A stretch of DNA of 64,000 bases from Hyalella azteca (GCF_000764305.2 NW_025930633.1:308629-372628); one strand, 5' to 3'. Shown: positions 25,227-38,656, counted from the first letter of the stretch. Notes: generated by a model from the sequence alone, not told the origin. Made by a program: numbers and translations.

Positions 25227-25831
25227 TTCATTCGGCCTACGAATTTTTCAGAGTTTTCTTGCCATTATTGCTTCTAGATACTAGCAATGAGGAAAAAATA
25301 TCCGTTTTCCTTTCTAAAGGCGCCATTGATAATGGGATAAAACATATCAAATTTTATAATCGTGAATTTTTCCCATCTTTTCTTTTCCAAATGGAGTAGA
25401 AATATTTAATTTCAAGTCAATTAGAAATATTTCAAAAAATAATTCAAAACGGAATACAATACAACAATTTATTTGCAGCCGACCACCAAATTTGAAGTCT
25501 CTAGCTATTCACTACGAGAATATATATACCCTTAGTTTTGTTTAAAAAAACTAATAAAATAGTGCAAATGACTTTAAAATGCAAATTAAAATGTCTAAAT
25601 GAAGTTAATAATATGAAATTAAATTAAATTAATCTTTTCAAATTTGTAATTATGTTGACTCTACATACTCTGAAAAAATCTCAAAATCTCAAAAGAAAAT
25701 ATGCTAGAGAATTCTAAGCGTAAAATTTATGAACAGAATGACTATTACAGTTATACAATTTTAAGGTAGATATTTTCTACGAAACTCAAACCTCAAACAT
25801 GATGATGATACCAATATCTTTTCGACCGAAG

Positions 25832-25985
25832 AGAAACAAATGAAGACAACAACTTCTCTATAATATTAATGAAGACAACAACTTCTCTATAATATTAATG
25901 AAGACAACAACTTCTCTATAATATTAATGAAGACAACAACTTCTCTACAATATTAATGAAGACAACAACTTCTCTATAATATTAA
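25832..25985. repeat. 29-base minisatellite, five units
   Basis: 'gaagacaacaacttctctat' + 'aatattaat' repeated five times with one change (tctaca for tctata). Confidence 0.9.
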
Positions 25986-26854
25986 ATAAAAGTAGAGGCC
26001 AAGTGCGTCTCGGCGATGATAAGATAATCGATAACACGCGATAAGGCCTGAGTCAGCACTAGGCATGGCACGTACACTAGAGAAATACACTAGAGAAATA
26101 AATAAATAAATAATTAAAAGAAACAACTCTTTGAGAAAATAATTAATACTTATACGAATCAGGGGACATAATGCAGGCAAGCAATGACATGCGATAGAAA
26201 GTAACAGAATTATTTAATGTGGTGGTTATAGGCATTGTTTTTTTAATATTAATTCACTCACAGTCTATAGCTAATCAATTCTTCATTTTAGTGTACAATA
26301 TCAATGAAATAATAACGTGAACACTGCACGATGACATACTAAAGTTGCTGAGGGACTGCAACGTGTTCATATCACTCGTGTAAATCACTCAAGTATTGTC
26401 AAGCATTGAGGTCAGGCTCCTGGAACATACACTGCAGTTTTACACGTGTATAGTACACAGAGGTTATTTACAATTAAGTTGTGTCTCGTGTTCCAGTCCA
26501 CACCAGCCATGGAATGAATAACATTTAATATATAATCTATAAATGGAATGAATGAACCTCGAAAAAGATGAAAACGGGAAAGTCTAAACGTGAATATAAA
26601 AATAGAGATCACAAAATAATGAGTATCAATTTAGAATGATATTACTCGCTAACAACGTTCCTTTCAAAGCAGAAGATTCTTAGAATTTTACATTCATATA
26701 TGTATTACTGCTGTACTCGTAATTAAGAAAAACTTAACAAGCGTCAATGCACAGGCTGTGACTCGCTTAGTAAGTGCAGTCTCATTGCAATGCAATCTTT
26801 ATCATGAACCAAACGGCTAGAGATTAAAAATCACCCTATATTATATAATTACCT

Positions 26855-27065
26855 ATAGCGTTTATTGAACGTTTGATAGATGATGAAAGTACTTTGCACG
26901 TTTGATGAATTAGGAAAGTACTTTGAACGTTCGATGGATGATGTAAGTACTCTGAACGTTTGATGGATGATGAGAGTACTTTGAACGTTTGATTCTGAAG
27001 GATGATGAAAGTACCTTGAACGTTTGATGGGTGATAAAAGTACTTTGAACGTTAGATCCTGATTT
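26855..27065. repeat. About 30-base minisatellite, seven units
   Basis: Units like 'gtttgatggatgatgaaagt' + 'actttgaac' repeat with variation in length and sequence. Confidence 0.85.
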
Positions 27066-27543
27066 GTTGAGTACTTTCTTTCAAAGGCGAAACGAAAACC
27101 TATAAACACCTCGCAGCCAGAATCACCAGTAGGCCAAAACGCGACCACACATTTTGACAATGCATTTTGACTTCAATTTAACGCAAAATCGAAACATAAA
27201 CCCTAGAATTGTATTCGAGACGTGCAGCAACAAAAATTTGAGCTCTGCGACGAAGAGAAAGCTACAATTGGCCAACATCCATGCGCAACAATGGATTCTA
27301 TTGTTTACGATGCCGTCATAGTGGATTAGTGATGCCATGTACAGACATTAAAGCATGATTTCATGCTGCGACTCATACTGCGCCTGAAGCTCATACAAAT
27401 AATAATGGTGATATGCACTTCAGTTTCAGACAAACCTGACTATCTCCGATGAACAGCCCGCATACACTTTCATTATCTTACCATCTTGATAGTGACTGTG
27501 ATGGAGAAATAGCATGATGATTTTTTCTTATGAACTTAGGGTT

Positions 27544-27692
27544 AATGAAGCAACAGGCCAACGTGTGAAGCAACAGGCCAACGTGTGAAGCAATAGGCCA
27601 ACGTGTGAAGCAACAGGTTAACGTGTGAAGCAACAGGCCAAGGTGTGAAGCAACAGGCCAACGTGTGAAGCAGCAGGTCAACGTGTAATGGA
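27544..27692. repeat. 18-base minisatellite, eight units
   Basis: 'gtgaagcaacaggccaac' repeated about eight times. The 18-base unit keeps a minus-strand frame open (27478-27681) as an artefact. Confidence 0.9.
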
Positions 27693-30080
27693 AGTTTTAT
27701 GTACGAAGGAACGGATTAACATGGAAAAAATATGCTGAAAGTTTAATAAACAGACTAACTAATTGAGCAACAGTCGAGTCATACGAGTGATAGAACAGGC
27801 ATAAGGTGTAACGGAACATGACAGTGTGTAACGGGAACGACTAACGTGCAAGCTAAAGGTCGAACGTCGGCAAAAAGAAGATCCGGTTCTTCAGAAGCCA
27901 ATACAATAATACAGTCCTAACTACCTGACTTAACCCTCTTTCAAGTTAATTAAATCCCTTTCCCATTGAAACTTAGGGTAAGGCTGGTGTAATTGGGCAA
28001 AGCATCGGATACAACATAAATACTTATTATCAAGCAATAGTGTAACCAATAATTATTCGACAGAAGCAAGTCTATTTCACGATGCTATAACAGGCTCCTT
28101 CCAAGCCCATTTTCCGGTCTGAATTACTACTAACTGGAAATCCGCAAGCATGTGTAATGAAAAATTAAAAACTTGAGTGCTCCTTAATCCTCTATAATGC
28201 TCTTAGAAATCATAGAGTAATTGAATACATTTTACATTTTCTTTCTTTTTTAAGCCACAATCACACGTCAATTGGAAGCTTGAGCACGCAGATCATGGCT
28301 TCTGTTGAAGAATAAGTAATAACTTTAAAACATCTAACAATTATATTCATACCAATAACGGTGACAGAGAGAAACAATCAAACATTATACATACTGTAAT
28401 CGGTAGCAACTGAGGCCTATTTATAAATGACGCAGTAAAACAAAGTCCAACTTTTCCTGTTTTGACCTGAGTTCTAAATAAAATTTATTGGCGCAACAAT
28501 ACATTTAGAATGTGTATAAACGATACTGCTATATGAATGCGTTCTTTCAAGATGAATTAGCAACTTATTACTTTTTTAAGTTGAATTTGCAACTCTTTTA
28601 CGTGTAATTCGTCACTAATTTCTTCACGTTGGATACGCAACCCGTCACTTTCTTCACGTTGAATTCGTAGCTCATTGCAAGTATATTTTTTATACACAGA
28701 ACTCCATATTTCTTTGTCCAATTCTACAGTGAGCCGTAAACTGAGGGGGAGTCGTGTTTACCACAGTCACGCTGCACACCACGACACGCGGGGGTGGTAA
28801 TCCTAACACTTCCCCTATGTCACCACAGTGAAAAATGTGCATGGTTTATAGGGGGTCAAAATCAGCCACCTAAAGAGCCGGTGGACGACTAAAACGCAAA
28901 ATGAAAATATTTGGGGAGATTTATGAAATCAGGGAGCAAAGATCAACCTGATAAGAATTTAAAATAGTCTCACCGGCCACCGCTTGCTCAACCTTTGTTC
29001 AACTGTAGTACGATAACGGTTAAGAACTTCACACCGTGCAGTCGAAATTTAACTGGCGAAATTTCAAGCTTAAGAGAAATCCTGAATTACTATTTCATGA
29101 ACCGGGTAATTTTATTACTGTTTTTTGTTTAGTTTACAGAAATTTGAAACTTCCTATCAACTCCATACTATTTGAACATAGAAGTGACACACAGAAACAT
29201 TTCTGGTGACACCTATCGTTCAAGGCTGGCCCTTTAAACCTGGCATTGTAGCTAGTCCCTGATTTCCAGTAAAATGATGAAATTAATCTCATATTAGACA
29301 TTTAAAAATCATGTAAAACCTAATTAGGGAGGAATATAATAGAATTTATGTATGTTAGTGCCTTGACAGTCAAGGATAGACACCCACGCCCACAGACACA
29401 ACTTCATTTGCCACATCACGAACACACCGACAGCACACTACACACACGTTGGAACGTAACTGAGATGACTGCCGCAGCGGTGCGGCTAGCCTCTGCTTGG
29501 CTCTTCTCCTCCCTTTCCCCCCTTCGCAGTCCAACCCGCACCCACACTGAATTCATGCGGGCACTCTGCTTCAACGTGCTCGCGCCAATACCTTCCGGTC
29601 GAACTCAAACAGGAAAAGATGTTGCGACCATTAGCAAAAAATATTATTTGTATGGGCACTAAATGCAATTTCCTGCTTAGACTTTGTTCTTACTCAGGTT
29701 GAGATACCTCACGTATTGTGTATTTGTTTTCGTTCTTTGAATTTAAATACGATTAAACATATTTTCAAACCCACAAGTACGATGCTCGTTTTTAAATTTC
29801 AGCTTAAAAAAAACTTTAAATTTCAGTTTGAAAAAAATATTCTTTGCTAAACATTCACATTTGTATACGAATTACACGTCAAATATATAAAAAAATGAGG
29901 TACAAATGCCACGTTACTGTTACCAATGATTTAAAACTTATCATTTGTATGGTTTAAATGGAAATGATGGGATAGAATACGTGTATAGCATTTTGTAAGT
30001 TTCAAATTACATTCCAAACGGCCAGCCTTACCAGTAAGTCAAAAATAAGTTTCTCAGAGGACCGCTTTGTCCATAACATT
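27693..30080. other. Intergenic upstream of RanBP1
   Basis: No gene is seen. A weak repeat of 'tttcttcacgttg.attcg' lies at about 28600-28680. A GC-richer patch lies at 29370-29610 with an open frame of 104 codons (29348-29662), which lacks recognisable similarity. It may be a promoter-proximal CpG-like segment or an unrelated exon; this cannot be decided. Confidence 0.4.
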
Positions 30081-30151
30081 TGTTTTTGAGCTTGTAGTGT
30101 GCGCGCTGGTTTGGCGTGGTGCTGAGGGTTCAAATTTGATCAGCTTCTACG

Positions 30152-33100
30152 ATGACTCCTGAAAAGGTGAGAAAGTAAAAACTTGCTCTTTAAAATGGGT
30201 TTCTGGTGATATTCTAAGGAATTATCAGGATTTCTGAAAAATTAAGTCCAATAGTTGTTTGGTTTCGGCATCGTAATCGTTTTTTTTTAACCCTGAATCT
30301 GAATTTCTGAAATTCCTTTGTTGGTGGAAATGTCATGCTTCAAATCGTTTGATGTTGTGATTCCTTTCTCTCCATTTGAACTATCAAAACTTGAGATTTA
30401 TAATAAGATTATAATTAAAAAGGCTTCATTTGCAATGAAAAAATCATTAAAGCTTTGTTCTGTTTATATCTATATAATATAGGTATGCATTATATTTCTA
30501 ATAGAAAGATTCACCTTATTTTTCTCTCAAATTTTCTGATAAAGGACCTGTAGCCCTAGTCCACTGACTCCTGTTTGCACTTTGCTTTAAAATATTTCTT
30601 CATTCACATGAGACAGTCATGAGTGGAACTTGGATGCTTTGTTTTGATTTTCAAAGTTAGAAATATTGCTGCTCTAAAGTTGCATCAACCTAGCTAGAAA
30701 ATTTAAAATTTATCACTTCCTTTTAAAAGCCTTTAGAATGCAAACCTACCAAATCCATATATTCTGACGCTGTGTGTGACTAAATTTGGCATTTTGTGAG
30801 AGTGAGTGAGACTAATTCCGGCTGCGCTTCAAACTCTACTAATTCGTTATTCCAACCATCTTGTGTTCAAATTCCGATTGCTGTGTGAGCTGTATTGGAA
30901 TACGACACAGCTTGGAATTAGAACACTATTGAATATTGATTATTGAACACTACTTAATTAGGCTATTAATTAAGAGCTATTAAGCTTTTGATTAGGAAAA
31001 TTTTAATTTTTGCACACAGCTCAGAACGAGCTGTGTGTGTCTAATTCCAAGCTGTGTCAGAATTAGTTTTTATGTGTCTAAAACCATCTCTTAACTTAAT
31101 CATCTATTAATTTATTTACCACTTGAAATCAGCAAATACAAGTATACTTGAAGGATTTCTAATATATTCACAGACTTGTTTAAAAGTCTCAAACCATAAT
31201 ATTCTTTCTACACAAACAGTTTATCACTATTTGGTAGAGCAATTTCTACTATCAACTTTGACATGTTTTTCAATGTTCTCACTGGGTGACATGCACTGTC
31301 TCTCTTTGGATCTTGTGATTGAATAAAACTTTGGTTTGTAGGTTTGTTATAAAGTCAAAGACTTCCTAATTCTCACTAATATTGAACTCTGCTCGAGATC
31401 TTTAATCACTTCTAACGTTGCCACGAGGTTAAATCAGAATTTCAACTTCCGTATTAAAACGATTACGTTAATTTATCGATTTTCTATCATCTGATACAAA
31501 TTAGGAATTGGTCAGGTTGACTTTATGCCAGAGTGGCGGTAAACGGCACGATGATAATACGGTTCTCTTTTAGTCAAAACAGCGAACTAGTTAGCAAAGG
31601 GGCAATGACAACACATGGAGATAAATTCTATAGTTACTGTATTATAGGGGGAAAAGATCTAGTCTAATACAATGGAACAGTCGGCAGAGCACGGTTTACA
31701 CGATATATAGTACTATACTGTCACACCAAAAATATGTAGCTCAGACAGAATACACATAAAACCCTATCCCGACCTATTCACCCAGTTTTTATAAGATAGT
31801 TTCTAACAGTTTCCCGGAGTACATCACCGATATTTGGAGACGTGAGGCCGATACGCAGCGGTGGCGAGTTTCCCCAGGCTAAGTGACGGCGAAGATTATA
31901 ATTCGGAAGTCTTCGGTCCGCGTTCCCGGGTGTGCGTGTTATTTGGAGTGATGCCTTCTTCCTTGCCGTAGATACTAGATTCCGGAATAAAATTCTGTCT
32001 CGGTGTACATAGGTTTCTCATCGGTGAACGATTGTCGATAATCAAGATTCGACAGCAGAATCTTCGCAGGTCGGGTAGTATCGGCTTCAAAATAACTCCG
32101 GGTTCCAGCACGACTAGTCGTTGAACGATTGCCGGTAAATCAAGATTAGGACAGTAGAATCTTCGCAGGTCGGGTAGTATCGGCTTCAAAGTAACTCCGG
32201 TTTCCAGCACGACTTCGTCACAGATTACCCAGCCTCCAACGCGAGACTCCTTCACAGATTATTGACACACGTCCGTACGCAGCGCTGTCCGCCACGCTCT
32301 GAGCTGCTTCTCCTACTACCTCCCTCCTTTTATAGCCCCATTCTACCATGCCTAGGCTAGGTAGATTTTTCCTGCCATTTTTGAAGACAGAAAAATGACA
32401 AGATTCCAGCTTGTTCAATTATTTCATACCTAATTGTTTAAGAAATTCTTTAATTGAGCCGTAAATTTTCAAAGTTATTTAAAATATTGCACTTTGAAGC
32501 TCTAATATTTCAATAAATTAATAGTATGTTTTCGACCTTCCATTCAATAGTATTTTACTTTGTGATACTTACTTTGATAATATACAACCTATTAAAATTT
32601 TTACTTCATGAACTTGAACTTCAAAAGCATGATAAAACTTGATTCAAAAGAGAAATATAAAGATTAATTCTTGTAATCTTGGACAAGATAACAATGTAAA
32701 CCAAGCATTGAATGACATGAGAGATTACATGATTATGCCATCAGGGCATAGTGGCAAACAAGGTTTTTTTAGATTTTTATTTAATGTCTATATGATAGTA
32801 CTGGTCATCATGATTCTTTACTGGTGTACTTATTAGACTTGGAAAAAAACAAGTCTGGAAAAGTTGCTGCTTTTGCTCTATCCATCAGACTTTGATGATA
32901 CTTTTTTCAAATAGCTATCTCTAATATTTACTTTTGAAAATTCTTGCATTGTAAATAAAATAATAGCCAATTAAAAATGTAAAAAATACTGCAAATTTTG
33001 TATTTGCAAACATGTAATCATATTAACATGCTGTAAGCCTTTATCTGTATGCATGATGCACTCCCACACTGTTCTCTGAATTTTTAGCTAAACCAATTTC

Positions 33101-35528
33101 CCACAAAGCCTACTGTATTCCTATATCACCTATCTGAACTTGTGAAATGTTAATCTAGCCAATTACTTAGCTATCAATTAACAGCCAACTGCTGCAACAC
33201 CAAGGTGATTGTTTCCTTGCCTATACCTATCATACTTTTTTTCTTTCTTAAAGCCAGAATCATTTTGGTCCTTTAATTTTTCTTGCCTTTAATATATTTT
33301 CAGACTATTGAAGAATGCACTGAGGATGCAGGTTCACCAGCAGTAGAAACTCCTGCTGGTGCCTCTGCTGACACCAGTAGCCTTGGTGTGGCTGAAATCA
33401 GCAGCCATGATGTGGCTGACACCAGCAGCCATGCTGTGACTGACACCAGCAGCCATGCTGTGGCTGACACCAGCAGCCATGGAGTGGCTGACACCAGCAG
33501 CCATGGTGTGGCTGATGTGAGCAGCCATGGAGTAGCTGATGTGAGCACAGTGTCCGTAGACAGCACCAATGGTGAACATGACCCCTACTTTGAACCTGTC
33601 GTCACTTTGCCTGAGGTTGATATCAAAACACTTGAGGAAGATGAAGAAGAAATCTATAAAGGGTGAGAATTAACTTTGACATTGCATAAAGTTATTGTCT
33701 TCAATCATTTCTGTGCAATTGTTTTGGAACATATTTACAATTTTACACTCGAGCTGTGCTCCTGTAATGAAGATTTGATATTACATATATACCAATGAAA
33801 GAAAAATGTATTTATGTGCAGAAATTGCTAATTATTTTTGTTGTATAAGATACTCTATTTTTGTAATATCTTAAATTTCACCTTTATGAGGTTGGAGTTA
33901 ATGTTTGACAGTTATCATCTTGAAAAAAAAGCCAAGTTTATTTGGCACCATATTGTGCTATACTTAGATGTTAATTAAACCTTTATTTGCCAAACAATTT
34001 CATTTTCTGCAAATGATTTAAATGCACAGTTGAACCTTAATTTAATTTTTTACATTAAGTATAACATTGATGGAATATTATTAAATTTTTCTAGGAGATG
34101 CAAACTATTTCGTTATGTGAGTGATGCTGAAAATGGAGGTGAATGGAAAGAGCGAGGTACTGGTAATGTTAAGCTGCTGAAGCACGAGGAAAAGACAACA
34201 GTAAGTTGAAATTTTTCATTTAGGTAAATCTTTTAATTGTATACCTTTCTCCATTATTATTTGTTACTCAACTGTAGGTAAATTTTATTGTCATCTATGG
34301 AGAAAGCAAATCATAAAATTTAAATTTCTAATTTTTATTAATGTTACTCAATTTATACTTATGATTGAGATATGCATTTCCTTTTTCAGTTTTATTGTAA
34401 TTGAATTTGTTGAACAAGACATTGCATGTGACATAGGCCATTTTGATTTCTCAACTGGCTGGCAATTGATGATTTTTATATCTATATTTGTTTGCTTCTG
34501 AGAAAATCTCATCAAAATTTTGAAATAGAGAGTTTTAGATCTTTTGGTGAAAGTTATTCAGATTTTCTTTCCAATGTGAATTCTTCAAGTATCAGTTGAA
34601 ATTAATTTCCTATTAGTAACTGCGGAATATTTTCATATAGCAAATGTGATTGGTTATTTATGGATTTGTGTTAATATTGTTGTCATTGTATCAGGTTCGC
34701 CTGTTGATGAGGCAAGAAAAGACCCTGAAGGTGCGGGCAAACCACTACATCACGCCTTACATGAAGCTACATCCCAACTGTGGCAGTGACAGAGCCTTCG
34801 TCTGGTATGTCATGTTTGACTTCGCTGATGAAGAAGCCAAAAGTGAAATGTTTGCAATTCGGTTTGCAAATGCCGAAAGTGAGTATCAAATTACCTGAAG
34901 TATTAAATTGAGATTTTGTGAGCAATTTGCCCCTATACCTAAATGATATGTAGGTATATTCTTTGTTTATTGGAAAACTGCTCACATGAGGTACACTCCA
35001 GAAAAGATTCGAATGAGGATATCGCAAAGTTGACAATCATGAAATGAATAAGTTTGAACAAATAGATGTTACTTTTAAAAACCTTGTATGTTGCTCAGTA
35101 AATTTTAATTGGGTCTACTGTGAGATCAATTTTGATTTAATTTCTTCAACATTCCTTGTACATTGGTTAACATTGAATTTTTGATTGCTCCCTTTAAAGA
35201 TGCTCGGCTGTTCAAGGAAGCATTTGAAGATGCCGTGGCTTATGTTGTGTCTACAATAATGGATGGTTTCCCTGACGATGGAGAGGAAACTACCAAAAAC
35301 TTGAACGATGGCGTGAAGACTGACAAGGAGAATTCATGTCCTGAAAAACAAGAATCAGGCAAGCAGATGGAGAAACCCAAATCTGAACTCCCAGAGAAGT
35401 CGAAGACAGCTGATTCGGCATCTACCCTGAAAGAAATGTCAAACACTACGGAGTCTCAAATTGTTGACCGTCTTAGTTCTTTGCAAGTAACCGACGAGTC
35501 AACTGTTAAATCCACATCTTCTAGTTAG
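30152..35528 (+). CDS. RanBP1: Ran-specific GTPase-activating protein / Ran-binding protein 1
   Basis: Five exons: 30152-30166 (MTPEK), 33304-33662, 34095-34200, 34695-34878, 35200-35528; phases all agree, giving 330 residues. RanBP1 binds Ran-GTP, helps RanGAP hydrolyse it and releases export complexes in the cytoplasm. The single Ran-binding domain spans about residues 100-245, with hallmark blocks [46 protein letters not shown] and [19 protein letters not shown]. The tail is charged and contains VDRLSSLQV (about 310-318), which fits a leucine-rich export signal in the place where vertebrate RanBP1 has one. The protein is longer than human RanBP1 (201 residues) because of eight 8-residue repeats (27-90) and a long C-terminal tail. 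The first exon is tiny and far away; its ATG, donor (AAAAG|gtgaga) and phase support it. Confidence 0.95.
32038..32220. repeat. Two-copy tandem repeat, about 100 bases
   Basis: The block from 'gaatcttcgcaggtcgggta' through 'actccgg.ttccagcacgact' occurs twice (about 32057-32115 and 32157-32214), preceded each time by 'cgattg.cg.ta' and 'caagatt'. Confidence 0.85.
32326..32334 (-). promoter_or_regulatory. TATA-box-like sequence, minus strand
   Basis: TATAAAAGG in a locally GC-rich context, antisense to RanBP1 intron 1. It most likely belongs to the possible LTR. Confidence 0.35.
32747..32882 (+). mobile_element. Diverged hAT-like non-autonomous element in RanBP1 intron 1
   Basis: Starts catagtggcaaaca and ends tgctgcttttgctctatc, matching the terminal inverted repeats of the element at 62643-62824. 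Internal 'tactggtgtacttattagac' also matches. Flanks catcaggg and catcagac look like a degraded 8-base target duplication. Confidence 0.7.
33367..33558 (+). repeat. In-frame coding minisatellite in RanBP1 (24 bases x 8)
   Basis: Eight units of exactly 24 bases encode ADTSSHGV and variants (DTSSLG, EISSHD, DVSSHG). The unit is a multiple of three, so copy changes keep the frame. It lies N-terminal to the Ran-binding domain in a region that is short and acidic in other animals. The antisense frames are also open, as an artefact. Confidence 0.93.
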
Positions 35529-36487
35529 TTACACATTGCTTGACTGTGCAAGGAAATTATAATTCCGCTCTCAGTTTTAATGTTTGAGAGAACACAATGT
35601 TGGATCAGAAAAGTTACTGACTTACTGTATTATGTATGTATGCGTAAGGAGCATAGGTATTTTTTGATTGGAAGCTACTATTCTTGTACTCGTTTTATAT
35701 GTAAGTTTGTCTGGATAGCTGATGACTGACAAGGAAAATAACAAAAAAGCTACTGATAATGGCATTTGTTAAAGTATTCCAAAGAAAAGTTGTTAATGAA
35801 CTCAAGTTAAAATTTGAAGTAGAACGTCCTCTTTGTTGAGTGTGCACCGTTATGTGGAATTTTTTTTAGAAACGTTATTATTTTAGGAAAGCCTCTTATG
35901 CCTATGTATTTGAAAGCAAGGTAATATTTCTGTTGAAGATTGGAATTTTTCAGTGCTTCGTTTCAGATGTTTAATTTAATTTAATCAAGGGATTTGTATA
36001 ATTTTGTTTCATCTTCTTGATTAGGACTGTTTGCCCTTGATTCGTTGCCACTGAACTGAACTCCTACTACAGGTATTTATAAATGCGCCTTGCAAAGTTT
36101 ATGAGCCCATTGGCATTGTGAATTATGTTTAGTCAACTATTTCTAGTTGCTATCTTGGGGAATTTATTTTCTATAAAGTAAAAAGTCAAGTATTTGAGTG
36201 CATTTTGTTGGGATCGGAATGCCTAAATATAGGTAACGAAGCGTTTGACGTGAATTTATTGACATGACACATAACTTGTCATGAGTTGTGATCGGTACCA
36301 CTGAAAGGACGTAGCGAGGCCTTAGTTTTTTAGGATAGTGCGTAGAGTTTTCACTTTTTATACAGCTTAAAGTTATAAAAAATAGAAGCGTGAATGAATC
36401 GAAACTTGATAGTTTCCGTTCGCTTCTTTAAACACCGACACCCTTGTTCCTTGCAGTTTAAAGTGCTGAATCTATTAACATTTTTGT

Positions 36488-36493
36488 AATAAA
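36488..36493 (+). terminator. Polyadenylation signal candidate for RanBP1
   Basis: AATAAA about 960 bases after the stop codon, followed within 30 bases by a GT-rich stretch (gtgccttagtgctcagtctg). No earlier AATAAA is seen in the 3' flank. Confidence 0.45.
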
Positions 36494-37525
36494 TAATGTG
36501 CCTTAGTGCTCAGTCTGCGTGTGATAGTTTGCTTATACTGCCAATATCGAACATTGTTAAATTACGATGCATATGGTTTCTTTAAAGTCGCTGATTGGGT
36601 AACTTCTATTTTTCATCGTGAATTTCTAAATACTTATAATGGCAGTTTTGTTCATCATAAATATTAGTTCCCAGAATATAGAATATTTTTTGTCAACTCG
36701 TATATCCGCAATCATAGATGATTCTTAAAATGTATTTTGCGTCTGCTAACGCACGCACTGTGCTGTTCCTGAAATGTTTGATATCCGCTTAGCTAAGTCG
36801 TATCAAGCTTGGCTCGCTTCTAAATGTGGTACCTGGTAGACAAACGTTTTTCTTACACACTTTCATAGATGACATATATTCTAGAATAATATGTGTTGCC
36901 TGGCTGCTTATGAGCGATGAGATCTCTCAATTAAAATTGCAAGTAATATTCGTTTATGGTAAGTTTCAATTCTTTTATTCATTTTTATGAATATTAGGCT
37001 GTGCGTTCTTTTGAGATCTGAATTTTGTTGGTGCGGCAATAGCATATTGTTGCTTGTGATTAAAAATATCTGAAGAAACTCCGTAAAGTAGGCCTAATTA
37101 TTCCGATAAATTGTAGTAATGTTGAAATTGACGAACTAAGCTTCGATATGCTTTCTAAAGTTATTTTCTTTTCGGGCATTAGTTGATGGTATAGTTAAAA
37201 TTTGATTTAGGCAATTGTAATAAGTTGCCTAATAAAGAAGTTGTACGATAGTGCGGCGTTACTCATTCAGCGGACCATACCATATACCATGAACTGGTAT
37301 GGTATATACCATGAACATACCATATAGGTCATGAACCAGGTGATAACTGGACATGATATAGGTCATGTCCAGTTATCCAATTTAACGTAAAGGCTAATCT
37401 ACCATTCTGCGCGGAATCAAAATAAGCTGTTGATGTTCTAAAACTTCCGCTCGTTTTTAATAAAATGAAATTTATTTGGATTTTTTATTTCCCGTTATGG
37501 TCGTTCGCTATTGCGGTATTTGATG

Positions 37526-37676
37526 TATTTTTAGCGCATTTTCTCATTTATGGAAAAAATGCACTATTGTGCTTGCCATGTCCGTTTGTCTGTCCGTCCG
37601 TGACTTCACGTTTTCGTCGACGAGAAAAAGAGCTCTCTATCACTCACTGCAGTGAGTACTGAGTTATATTTTTTTC
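37526..37676 (+). mobile_element. (CCGT)n foldback element, copy 2
   Basis: Same family as 6136-6296: agcgcattttctc at the left, a short tccg/tctg core, a degraded right arm (gagaaaaagagct), then the ctcactgcagtgag palindrome and 'gagttatatttttt'. The open frame at 37465-37662 runs through it and is not a gene. Confidence 0.75.
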
Positions 37677-38656
37677 AAATTATTGATGCTAATTGCTGTT
37701 TATTTATGTCGGTTAAATTTATATTTTTCCTTTATCTATGCAATGATTGACTATAAAGTTTGGGGGATAGTTATCAACATGAATTTTATTATTAGACAAC
37801 ATGTAATTTCTCTTCATAATTTCTGGTATGTGAACAAAGTGATATATTGTTTGTTAGGTCAGTCTACCTAATTATGTCAGTCAGTCTACCTAATGATCAG
37901 TTTAAAACAAAAATCTATCTGTTGCCATATCATGCAATTGCAAGCCTTGCCTTCGATTACATGTAAGGAAAGAGACGCAAAACGCGAGCGAGGTTCACAT
38001 AGCCTTGGCATTTTTTCTGCTGCCAAGCTTGGTGTTGTGACGGTCTCGTCTTGCGATACGTCTTCCCAAGGCCGCTTCCAACAGCTACAAACTTGCACTA
38101 GGGGTTTTCCCTGAGACAGTAATATACTTCTTATAACGTACAAATGAGATAATAATGCCTTAACTAGCCCATGCTGGGAGACATTGTAGAACTGCGCGCC
38201 TTGGTCTAGAGTTCCCGAGTGCTTGGAATTCGCTTGGTGACCTCGAACAACTGGCGAGACTAATATTTATAATAAGAGGGGGCGATGGAAGAAACGTTCA
38301 TTGTTCCACAATATCACTTTTACATTCAACATTGAAGATATTTATTTTTCTTTGAGCATCGTTCATCCGGGCTTAATATTAGATTATTTACAATTATTAG
38401 ACCATTTATTCCTACTTTCTACACGATAACACGATCAACATGAAGCAAGGTTAAAAATTTCAAATCAATTATTCAACACATTATCTTTAAGTCTCGTATC
38501 AAAGCAAACAAAATTATTAGTTCTTGTTCGACGTAACCTCTGAGCAATGTGAGTCACACGACAATTATGCGTCATTACTCAACAAACCGGTAAGCTCGGT
38601 TGAACCAACGTTAGCGTGGGCGAAAAGTGTGTACCGCTCCATGACGCACACCTAAA

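Larger units (their letters stand above)
31720..32420 (-). mobile_element. Possible solo LTR or LTR fragment in RanBP1 intron 1
   Basis: On the minus strand a TATAAAAGG (32334-32326) is followed by a GC-richer leader with a two-copy repeat, then an end near 31735 reading tacatatttttggtgtgacag. This resembles an LTR end followed by a primer-binding site of gypsy or BEL-type elements. No coding region or second LTR is seen. The left border is unknown. It could instead be an antisense promoter and leader of unrelated origin. Confidence 0.33.
35529..38656. other. RanBP1 3' UTR and intergenic region to the heat shock gene
   Basis: The 3' UTR probably runs to a signal AATAAA at 36488-36493. Beyond it the sequence is AT-rich. 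A palindrome-rich patch at 37270-37375 has 'accatataccatgaac'/'ggtatggtatataccatg' and 'ggtcatgtccagttat' arms. A foldback element lies at 37526-37676. The open frame at 37893-38114 is not recognised. Confidence 0.5.

Noticed and set aside
33300..33569. Minus-strand frames over RanBP1 exon 2
   Set aside because: Shadow of the coding 24-base repeat; the plus strand encodes the Ran-binding domain.
37465..37662. 65-codon frame
   Set aside because: Runs through a foldback element that also occurs at 6136 and 54773.
38281..38310. Heat shock element (ggaagaaacgttcattgttc)
   Set aside because: The GAA and TTC blocks are not in the five-base register required for HSF trimers.
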